Assembly (NCBI GenBank): GCA_020152595.1 | Contig: JAIGNY010000456.1 | Coordinates: 156,501 to 220,500 of the forward strand | DNA from: Chiridota heheva | Lineage: Eukaryota; Echinodermata; Holothuroidea; Apodida; Chiridotidae | Reading direction: 5' to 3' | Length of the DNA: 64,000 nt | Shown: positions 45,301 through 57,300 of the stretch, one piece after another | Numbering within the stretch: the stretch's first letter is position 1 | Layout: every line of letters begins with the position of its first letter | Notes under the pieces: generated by a model | What the model was told of the DNA's origin: nothing | What the model saw: the letters and a program-made list of their open reading frames with translations, nothing else | The model's database searches: none | Made by a program: the position numbers and the translations under genes

Positions 45301-48300
45301 GTGAAATTGCTAAGACGATTGTGAAACTGCTAAGACGCTTGTAACACTGCTAAGGGGAGTTGAGATAATTTTTCCGAAAATTTTCTCTAAGATTTGTAGC
45401 TCATTATCTCTCAAATGAGAATGCATGTTCTGCAATCTAGCCGAGGTTCCAATTCTGAGCTCAAAATTACAATTTCGTAAAGATTGCAATTCCCCTTTAC
45501 AAAGTTTGCTGCAAGCATGTGGTGAGGTCAAAACAAGGTCACCATTTCTACAAGGGATGACAGTGCTGATACATCGACAAATATAATTTCAACAGCTTGT
45601 CCTCAAATGCAGACAGGGGATGTCTTTTCTTCTTTTTTTCCACTGAAAACTGCACTTTTTCAAAAGATTCTAATAACCTATTTTAACCTTATAAACACTG
45701 ACTGACTGCATGGCAATGATTGGTCCAAGAATTGTTGATATGTAATTCATATCTCTGCATGCATGGCATGGCTCAGTGACTAAGACACTACACATGAATG
45801 ATTTTGAAATATGAAATAGAACCCTGGAGTGCAATGTAATACGACTGCTAATCAAGCAATCATCGAAGGTTTTGATCCCAAAACACGGAAAGTCACAACA
45901 TATGATATGAAAAGAGGCACACAGTATCCTGCTTAATTTGGAGGCATGAAGGATAAACAAATTTGCTTGAATTAAAGGTTTAGGTTTGACCGTAAGCACA
46001 GCTCAGTTTCAAATAAAGCAGTGCTTACAGCAGGTCCCTAATTTTGTTTCATTTGGTTACTCCAATCTGTGTTTTTTATTTTCTTTCTGTATGACCTTTT
46101 CCCTCCACCCTTAACCCTCGATCTGACACTATTTTCTTCACGTGACCTTTCCCCTTCACATTCCCTTTCCCCTCCATTTGTCTGTTTCCCTACCCCTGCC
46201 CGTTTCCCTAAGTCCGCCCGTTTCCCTATGCCCGCCCGCTTCCCTACGCCCTGCCTGTTTCCCTATGCCCGCCCGTTTCCCTACGCCCGCCGTTTCCCTA
46301 CACCCGCCGTTTGCCTACACCCGCCGTTTCCCTAAACCCACGGTTTCTCTACACCTGCCCATTTCTCAACACCTGCCCGTTTCTCAACACCTGCCCGTTT
46401 CTCAACACCTGCCCATTTCTCAACACCTGCCCATTTCTCAACACCTGCCCATTTCTCAACACCTTCCCGTTTCTCAACACCTGCCCGTTTCTCAACACCT
46501 GCCCGTTTCCCAACACCTGCCCGTTTCCCAACACCTGCCCGTTTCCCAACACCTGACCGTTTCTCAACACCTGCCCGTATCTCAACACCTGCCCGTTTCT
46601 CAACACCTGCCCATTTCTCAACACCTTCCCGTTTCTCAACAAATGCCCGTTTCCCAACACCTGCCCGTTTCCCAACACCTGCCCGTTTCTCAACACCTGC
46701 CCGTTTCTCAACACCTGCCCGTTTCTCAACACCTGCCCGTTTTTCAACAAGTGCCCGTTTCTCAACACCTGCCCATTTCTCAACACCTGCCCGTTTCTCA
46801 ACACCTGTCCATTTTCCTACACCTGTCCTTTTCTCTACACCTGTCCTTTTCCCTCCATCTCCCTACTCCCTCCATCTCCCTACTCCTTACACCTGCCCTA
46901 CTCCTTACATCTGCCTTACTCCTTACACCTGCCTTACTCCTTACACCTGCCTTACTCCTTACACCTGCCCTACTCCTTACACCTGCCCCCAACCACCTGT
47001 AAATATATTATGCACAGATTGAAATCAAGTTTGCAACAAGAGGAAAGGAAAACCTCACCTTTTCGACTGCCTTCTTAAGAGGCTCCGCCCCTTTCATTTC
47101 TATCCTTCCTTCTGCATCCATACACGACCTATAGAATGCTTGTGCTTTTAATTCTGCAGTACTTGTAGTATTTAATTCTGCTTCTGTAATGAGAGAAAAC
47201 AGATAAAAACTAGAATTATAGCACTCTGCAGAGCGCTACCTCCGCCCCTGTTCATTCCCCGTCGGAATACAATCTACCTCAGAAACCCTTAACCCACCAA
47301 CTTTTAACTCCAAAACAATCTCTTTCTCACTGTTGATCCTTATTGCCATTCACATTCTAAACACTTGAGAATCATCACTTGTGATCATTGTTTTCAGTGT
47401 AATTCAGGCTGAGAATTCATAGTTTGAGCTCTATACAGGGTAGATTCCATCACTTTCATTCATGGCAGGAACGAATTGTTTTTATTTCATTGATACCAGA
47501 GAACAATTCACTTGATTTTTTTTGAGTCCAGAATATTCATTGTATGGCTGTTCTTTCATGGCATGAGTTCATTGTTCAGCAGCACATTCCATTGGAAAGT
47601 TTCAACTAAGTGTTGATAAATCTTGCCCTAAATTATCCCCACCCTCCATTTTTGCCCTTCCCCTATTCCAATACGTCCCAAATTTTATTCACTTCTTCCT
47701 TAAACAATAACAAAACCACACACCAAATTTAATTCGAATCCAATCATCACTTCTTGAGATATCTTGATGATTGACAAAATACAAAACTCACCTTAAAATG
47801 TCCCCACCCCTCCATTTGCACCCTCCCCCTGTTCCAATATGTCCCAAAATGTGTACACTTCATCCTTAGGCAGTTACAAAACCAAACACCAATTTTGATC
47901 AGAATCTAATTTTCAGTTATTGAGATATCTCGATGACAAACAAACATAAACATGTCCCCACCCCTCCATTTGCACCCTTCCCCTGTTCCAATATGTATCA
48001 AATTTTAATCACTTCTTCCTTAAGCAGTAACAAAACCACACAACAAATTTAATCGAAATCCAATCATCACTTCTTAAGATATCTTGATGACTGAAAAAAC
48101 CAAATCTCCATGAAATGCCCCACTCCTCTATTGGCACCCTTCCCCTGTTTCAATATGTCCCAAATTCTTTGCACTTCGTCCGTAGGCAGTAACAAAACCA
48201 CACACCAATTTTGATCAGAATCCAATCATCAGTTTTTGAGATATCTTTATGACAAACAAACAGACAAACAGTGGCGAAAACATAGCCTGTGTCCAACTTT

Positions 48301-51300
48301 GTTAACGTAGCTAGTAAATATCTTTGAAATAAGACAAAAAACTTGATAAAATAATTTATAAGACGTGTCAGTATCTCATGGTTGAGTAGTGCGAGAGAGG
48401 TTATAATATAATACCAAAATGAAGAGAACAAAATGACCTCTCCGAGTACGGAAACAAGCCACACCCACCATAGCAACACGTCAACTAGATGGGGCAAACA
48501 AACCTCAAATCTGCAATCATGCATGACCAATTGACATTTAGATGTTCATGTGGTCTGCCACAAATTTTGATCCATTTATGGCACTTCTGCAGATCTTTCA
48601 AATTCATAGCAAATGGATTAAACTAAATTATGTTTGCTAATCATTCTGGGTAATGGGAATCAGATTTACAAAACCCATAGAGTGCAATTTTTGTTAACCA
48701 TCTTGTCATCACTCAGTCTGTGTGTGCTTGCCCTTACAAAAAATCTAGGTTGCCGCAGGCTTGCAATACGCTAACATTTTTAGCTTGCGCAAACTTGCTG
48801 CAACCTTGCGGCAAGCTTGCAGCAAGCAAGTATTTGGGACAAATGTGTAAATTTGTTAGCTTGCGCAAGGTAGCAAAAACTTTCTGCAAGCTTGCAAAAA
48901 CTTTCTGCAAGCTTGCGCAAGCTAACAAATATTTTTTGCTAGATTATCCAAGTTAATGTTAGTTTACGCAAGCTAGTAAGCTTGCAAAGCTAGCAAGTTA
49001 ACATTTGTCCCAATACTAACTTGATGCAAGCTTGCTGCAAGGTTGCAGCAAGCTTGCACAAGGCTGCAGCAAGCTTGCGCAAGGCTGCAGCAAGCTTGCG
49101 CAAGGCTGCAGCAAGCTAGCGCAAGGCTGCAGCAAGCTAGCGCAAGACTGCAGCAAGCTTGCACAAGGCGGCAGCAAGCTTGCGCAAGGCTGCAGCAAGC
49201 TTGCGCAAGGCTGCAGCAAGCTTGTGCAAGGCTGCAGCAAGCTTGCGCAAGATTGCAGCAAGCTTGTGCAAGGTTGCAGCAAGCTAAAAATTGTTACCTT
49301 GTTGCAAACTTGCTGCAAGCTAGTTTTTTCTGTAAGGGTGCCCAAGCTCAAAATGTTAGCTTGTTGCAAGTGTGCTGCAAGCTAAAATCTCTGTAAGGGA
49401 TGTCATAAAAGACTTCAACATGAATATACTGTATACACTATGATTAAGAGCAGCAAGAAGAACACACACATACATTTCAACATCTAAGAAATAAAGAATA
49501 TCTTGCCATGTCATTAATAATTAAAGATTAATGTTGAGGCAGAGTGTTCATATGCGTATTTAATGCACAGGACAAAGGACTTTCACACGAGTGGAATGAC
49601 CCCTACTTTAGGAGGGTCATTCACCAGAACAAAGTCTTTTGAACTATGCATTAAATACCCACCATATAAACACGATTGATTACATTTTTGTGTTAGATTG
49701 TTTAAAATGCATAAAAAAACAACTAAAAATAATTTTTAAAGCGATAAAGGTCGTGCATTAACGGAATTTAATGCAAATACTCCATAGAAATTTATAAACA
49801 TTTGTAACAAACAATAAATTTCTTATTTACATCACATGCCCGACACAATGGCAATACATCACTAATACAATGATCAAAACAAACCTAAAATATTTCTGAG
49901 TACCAGTTGGTTTTCATTCCAAATCTCCTGGAACACATTCCACCTGCTTACGCCATCCTGCCCGTGATGGTTCTTCATCCAGTTCCCGCAGGCATATTGG
50001 TAAAAATTCTGGCAAGGGTTGACTGTTTTATCCATTGCAGCTATAACACCACTTGCAACGACGACACAAACGTCTGATAAACATAAATCTGCATCTGCGC
50101 GTTTGAAGAAAAATGAGTAATTTCATCAATTTAGGCGTGTTCAGGTTTCATAGCTAGGGTACTCTGGTTGGGGGATGTGGGGTCAAAATTTCAGACAAAT
50201 TGTATGTATAATAGCTGTTGCCAGTGGTGTCAGTGTGCCCTTACAGAAATATCAGCTTGCAGCAAGCATGCTGCAAGCTTGAAACAAATTAGCTTGCGCA
50301 AGCTAGCAAAAACTATCTACAAGCTTGCACAAGCTAGCAAAACTTTTTGCAAGCTTGCGCAAGCTAACAAATATTCTATGCTAGCTTGCACAAGCTAATG
50401 TTAGCTTGCACAAGCTAGCAAGCTAGTATTTGTTCCAAATACTAGCTTGCAGCACACTTGCGCAAAAATATTAGCTTGTCGCAAGCGTGCTGCAAGCAAA
50501 AATTTCTGTGAGGGTGAATACATAGCACAAATCTTAGGAACGTGGGGTTCTTGGGGGCCATCTAAGAAAAGTCCAGGGGTGACACATTGGTGGAGGTCCT
50601 GAAGGCGAAGCCCCTGGAGGCTCTACAATTTGAGGTATTTGGAGGCTTAACTTTCTATCAGAATTAGCACAGAATGTTCGTCCTTGAGTTGGAAAGAATA
50701 ATTTGGAAGAGCTACCCATGCATCTTTTATATAAGGGGTGATTATTAAAGTTTAACTGCATTTCAGTGGCGTAGGAAGATATTTGACATTGGAAGATTTT
50801 TTCTCTTATCATGGTCCAAAAACTATTTGTAAACAGAGAGGGGGGGTTTATACAATTATTGGAAATTTGGAAACATTTTCCGAAGTGAAGAAAATTTTCT
50901 AAAAAAAATTCAAGAATTTTTTTTTTTTTAAATAAAGAAAATTGCACGAAAATTGAAGCAAATTTCACCAATTTTAAGGAAATTAAGGAGATTTTACGAA
51001 AATAGAACATTTCCACAAAAAAATAAGCCGTGCTTGGAATCTGACTCTTCAAAATCAATTTTTTAGACCTTCATTATATTCTGGGCCAAAATGGTAATGG
51101 CCCCCAATAAATTTATTGCACCCCGGTTCCTACCCCACTGCATATGTGATGTAATTCTCTTCAGATCAGTCTATATTTATTCAAAACTATTCTCATTTTC
51201 TCAAACCCCAGACAGAGATTTTTTATTTTATTTGTCAGATATTGACAGGAAAATTTGTGTGTATTTAGTAGCATATTTTCATAATTTTACTGCCATGTCA

Positions 51301-54300
51301 GAAAGACACACCCAGCTCCACCGGCATATCCTGGTGCACTTGCGTGCATTGTGAGATATTTGTGGTTCTCAATAAAATAAATTCTAACTTGCTTAGGCTG
51401 CAATCCCTGTAACCCCCTTAATTAAACGAGTAGTCTCCAATCCTCAAAAACTTATATAATATTGTCAGGTACCGACAGTTAGGTTTATGTTCTTGTTCCT
51501 TTGTTTACATATAGGCCTATATAAACCTGCCTGGCTGATCCAGCAAATCCGACAATCAAAAATCCCACAAGTATAGTAAAAGAAAACATTTTCTGACTAA
51601 ATGTAAGGCTTTACGCTGTCACTCAAGACCTACGAATTAAGAATATCTGTTGATTGTGGATAGTGTTAATCATAGTCCTTTCAGATGAAAAACTGTGTTT
51701 TGATTATAATATTTTGTGTGTTAATAATCTAGTTCATGATATCGTATTGCCTCAGGATCACAACCTTAATTTATTTAGACAAAAATGTTTTATATGTTGA
51801 AAGTTTTACAAGCAAGTTGCGAAGGAAATTATTCCTGTATATGGATGATCCCTCAAACTTCCTGACATTTTGGATTGGAGGTGTGTGACCCCCATTGCTA
51901 CGCCCTTGACAGTGTTAATTGAAACATAAAACAACACTTCTGTTATAGAACTATCAAGCACACTTTAACCTTATACAGATTTTAGCTTGCAGCACACTTG
52001 CGGCAAGCTAACATTTTTACCTTGTGCAAGCATGCTGCAAGCTTAAACGAGCACTCTTGCAAGCTTAAATAAGCATGCTTGCAAGCTTGTGCAAGCATGC
52101 TGCAAGCTTGCACAAGCTTTGTACAAGCTTGCACAAGCAAGGTATTTTAAGCTAGTATTTAGAACAAAATACTAATTTTCTAGCTTGCACAAGCCAACCT
52201 TAGCTTATGCAAGCTAGCATAAAATATTTGTTAGCTTGCGTAAGCTCACCGAAAGTATTGCTAGCTTGCACAAGCTAATACTTCTGCAAGGATAAGCTCG
52301 ACGGATAATTACAAAGTCATATAAATGATGAAACCCCAGGAAATACCCTGCATTTCTTCATACAAATATAAAATGATGCAGCTGTATCCGCCAATGCTGC
52401 TAAGCATTCAAAAGCCCTTGTAGTATATAACATGTTACAATATTATAAACTGTATGCTTTTGCATGAATACAGTGCTCCTACACTGTATTGGTTGAAACA
52501 AACAAAAGCTAGATTAACAAATTTCACTTTGGTTGTTAAAGGAATGTTTTTGAAGCAATATTCCCATGTTTTTGAAGTAATATTCTAATGTTTTTTAAGG
52601 AATATTGCCATGTTTTTGAAGGAATATTCCCATGTTTTTGAAGGAATATTCACATGTTTCTGAAGCAATATTCCCATAAATTTAAAGGAATATTCACATG
52701 TTTTTGAAGAAATATTCCCATGTTTTTGAAGGAATATTTCCATGTTTTTGAGGAATATTCTCATGTTTTTGAAGGAATATTCCCATATTTTAAAGGAATA
52801 TTCCCATGTTTTTAAAGGAATATTCCCATGTTTTTAAAGGAATCTTTCCATCTTTTTAAAGGAATATCCCCATGTTTTTAAGGAAATATTCCATGTTTTT
52901 AAAGGAATATTCCCATGTTTTTAAAGGAATATTCCCATGGTTTTCATAACCTTTCATAAGAAAGAGAAAAATATTAAAAAAAATTTGGTACAAAAATCAT
53001 GTTGACATGTTATTCCTACTATAAATATTCAAATTTCAAGGTTCTCAAAAAATGCAAATAAACAAATAGGAAAAGGCTCGGCATGACATCACAGCAACAC
53101 ATTCTCCCACAAAGTTGATGTACTTCATTAAAATCTATCATCCTTTTTTATTAGTAAAACCTGCTAGAAAAATATATTGATGAAAGTTAGGTATTTATAT
53201 ACATTACCGAATATACCCTACTTCAATAACTTTTGGAAAATTGTTTTTAATCATACAAAAACAACCAATTAACATTCAAAAAAATACATAAACATTTGCA
53301 ATGGAATTGTCTCTATGACATCATCAAACACAAATTCATCATACTGTACAAAAACTTTAAAATGCACTTGGGAAATCTTTAAAATCCATACCTCCTTAAT
53401 GGAATATGATATCAACCTTTAAATTCTTTGTCATTTTCCATACATATATTTAAGAGTATAAACTTTGTATTCAGGTTTGCTTCTCTAAGGATGAATTGCT
53501 GAGATTCTTTTATCACAACACTGATTTTTTTGTCCTAATTGGCTACTGTGAGCGAAGTTTTGTCTTTCAACCACAGGTTTTAATCAAACATTATGAATCA
53601 ATTTCTTCACCTAGTGACTCCCTGAGTGCTGTTAACAGAGGTTTGTATCAAATGATACAAATCTACATAATGGCAACTGACAAGAAATTAGACTTATGTT
53701 TCATCTTTCTCTCCCAAATTAATGTTCACATTCCCAACAAAAAAAAGTTATAAGCTTAAACATCTACATTCAGTAATAGGGCACAAATTGAAAAAAGACA
53801 TTTTTTTTCAACCAAAGATTAGGCCTACATTGATTGATATTTAACATACCATACATGACAAGATTAGGTAATGTAATCGATTTTCTGTGTAGGTGGGTGT
53901 GTACATGTTTAACTGAACATGTTGATTTCAACTTTTCTGAGAAACCCATACAGCAGCATACTGTAGCTATCAAGTTGAAACTTGGTGGGATGGAATGGAG
54001 TGATGTGAATTTATGTCCAACAGAAGATGGGTCATGTAACTTAAAGGTTAAGGTCAGAGATAAAAAAAATTGACAGTACTGTGACAATTGATTTAATAAA
54101 CTGGATTAACAAATGAAAGTGAAGTGATTTTGCTATAAACCTTTACTCTACCAGGCGGCGATAGTATCGCTGTTTTCAAACCACCTGTTTTATAAAAAAT
54201 AAAATCGGGACTTTACCACAGTCCTATACGAGTAATCTTGGTATCCTTTTAAAGTACTTGGATATTTCTTTCACAAAATGTAACTTTCTTATCGAGGTCA

Positions 54301-57300
54301 TATTACTTAATTTTTAGAAAAAGTACATTGAAAAGAGGTAACTCAAAAATTGCTAAAAAATGTACAGAAAATGATTTTTTTTTCTTTCAAATCTTACAAT
54401 AACTTCAAGATCACATTTTTGCTTCAAAATCAAACATGCAAGTCCTAAGACAGGATAGTATTGGTTTCTAGTCTAATTTTTATAATCCCTACCTGCAATC
54501 TTTTGTTCTGGAGAAATTTCTTCAACATCTCATGAATTTCTGCCATTTTTGAGACGTTTTTTCTTCAAAAAATTGTGTACCCAAAACGTACATAAGACAT
54601 GCTTCGTTGAATCGCCGTTTAAAAGTGCTTGAAATTTCCTTACATTTGATATATTAATAAAGGCATACCCCCTCTATTAAGAACCTCTCTTACAAGAATT
54701 ATATTTCACCTCTCCAATTTGCACAACTACATGGTGCAGAGGAGATCTACGTCGCTAGCACCCGAGCGCTCCGGGTTCGAGTCTCACCATGACCACTGCA
54801 TAATTATTTTACTGCTGCACCTTTCAGGGGTCTTTTGACTATAATCATTTTGGATGTTTCTTCATCTTTCCTTTTTTTCTAAAAACTATAGATTAGTATC
54901 ATTGGAAAAGAAATTTCATAAAGAATCTATATATTTAACACATTAAACATATTTAACATTTCTGTTTTCAATATTGACAAGAAGTTATACTTCTGCAAAG
55001 ATTGACCACTTGTTGACCAAATTTAGCCAAAAATTGCTTAATTTGCATATTTGTGTCCAATATTTCCTACTATTGGCTTTCATTATACTCAAAAGATAAT
55101 TATTTTAGCCTCTATTCCAACCAAATTTGTAACAAAAGAAAATGGAAGGAAAGTTGTCAAAAATGCATATGAAAAAAAAGTTACGATAATTAGGCTCCCT
55201 TTTTTTAAAGCCCTGGTAGAGTAAGGGTTAAGACATCTCAAATCTACAATAAAATAACTGTAATAATCGCTTGTAATGAACTATTTTTTGTTGATTCACA
55301 CTTTGATAGATAGCTTTATCAAGTATCTTGCAACTGTTACCTCTACACGACAAAGACTTTTTAAGGATTACCACACCCCAATTGTTGCGCAAAAACCACA
55401 AAAATGTATCGTTTCTAAACACAACACTTGCCAAATTTAACAAAATAGATATGATTTCTTTTCAACGGTGACAAGAAATTTCATATTTAATCATCTCTAC
55501 TTTTCGTACATTTCATGGCAAATGAATATGTAAACTCGTGCTGCAAGCATTATCCTTAATTACTCTTGGCTTCTTTTGAACTAAAAAATCAAGGGCACTT
55601 TTTACTAGTGGCGTAGCCAAAGGGGGCAATCGCCCCACCAATATTCCTCAATATTCCATTTCTATCGGTTCAAAATTAGTGCTGCTCGTCGGCAGGGAAC
55701 ATATTTTGTAGCCTGTCAGTTTCTTTCTGTTACTTGCCTCACCAATATAGATATCCTGGCTATGCCACTAATTGTTACAGTTCACTGTTTGCATTTGGTA
55801 AAAATCATTATGAAAGCTGCAAAAATTACCTTTTATTCATGCGCATATTTTGACGGGAAAAAAACCCTACTAATTAAGTCACAGAAGAATTCAAACATTA
55901 CAATCCTAGAGAGAGAAAACAAAAGTTAATCATGTCAGAAAAAAAAAGAAAAAAAAAAAGTTCTTTTTATGATCAGAAATTTACACCAACAAGAAAATAC
56001 ACTAATTAGAGTGATTTATTAGTTCAATATATTTTCAAATCCAGGGGCACATAATTCTAGTTTGCCAATATTTGAAGAAGATGCCATTGTATTTGACTTA
56101 CAAATAGCTAAATCCCTTCAGGAAGCTAATATCAATAAATACATTCTTACAACGGATATCATTTAATTCCTAATTTGCACGGTAGGGCATTTTTGTTTGC
56201 TTAGAAATCAAGTTTCATGCTTGTGTCCTGACAATTAGTTTTAAGCTATCAACATTTCCCATGTTTTTAAAGGAATATTCCCATGCTTTCAAAGGAATAT
56301 TCCCATGCTTTTAAAGGAATATTCCCATTTTTTTAAGGAATATTACCTTGTTTTTAAAGGAATATTCCCATGTTTTTAAAGGAATATTCCCATATTTTTA
56401 AAGGAATATTCCCATGTTTTTAAAAGAATATTTCCATGATTTTAAAGAAATATTCCCATGTTTTTAAAGGAATATTTCCATGTTTTTAAAGGAATATTTC
56501 CATGTTTTTAAAAGAATATTCCCATGTTTTTCGTAACCTTTCATAAGATAGAGAACAATTTCATAAACAATTTAGTACAAAAATCATTTTGACATGTTTT
56601 TCCTACCAGGAAAGATTTAAATCTTAAGGTTCACAAAATATACCAATGAACAAATAGAAAAAGGCTCAGTATGACATCACAGCAATACATTCTCCCACAA
56701 AGTTAATGTATTTCATTAAAATCTATCATCCTTTTTATCTATCATCCTTTTTATTAGTAAAACCTGCTAGAAAAATATATTGATGAAAGTTAGGTATTTA
56801 TATACATTACGAATATACCCTACTTCAATGACTTTTGGAAAATTGTTTCTAATCATACAGAAACAACCAATTAACATTCAAAGAAATACATAAACATTTG
56901 CAATGGAATTGTCTCCATGACATCATCAAACATGAATTCATCATACTGTACAAAAACATTATAAAAATGCAATTGGGAAATCTTTAAAAATCCATATCTC
57001 TTGAACGGAATATAATATCAACCTAATTTGGCTCTAGAAGTATGCTCTTACAAATTAAAAACCATGGGAATATTCCTTTAATTGTATGATGGGGAATATT
57101 TACATCACCGAGCATGGTAAAGTGTGATTGACAGTATTGTCAGACATACACAGTGAAGTTTTCAAAATGAAAGAAGGAAAATCAGGCAATATACCAGATA
57201 CATTGGTTTCACAAGACAAGCTTCAAATTATAAGCAAGCGGGGTCAAAATTCTTAACCATGAAGTGCATTTAGGGAGGGGGTAGTGGGCAAAGGAAATGC

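Noticed and set aside
46142-47002. A 286-codon plus-strand frame of QHLPVS repeats
   Set aside because: It comes from an 18-bp tandem array that is equally open on the other strand.
49032-49396. Three overlapping frames of about 117 codons rich in Leu, Gln, Ala, Cys and Lys
   Set aside because: A 21-bp palindromic array inside a MITE keeps several frames open at once; no single one is favoured.
53496-54073. Two plus-strand frames of about 80 codons in intron 2
   Set aside because: No family resemblance and no supporting context; kept only as an unassigned stretch.
54733-54800. A tRNA gene with A and B boxes
   Set aside because: The A box is perfect but the T stem and acceptor stem do not pair; more likely a SINE head or relic.
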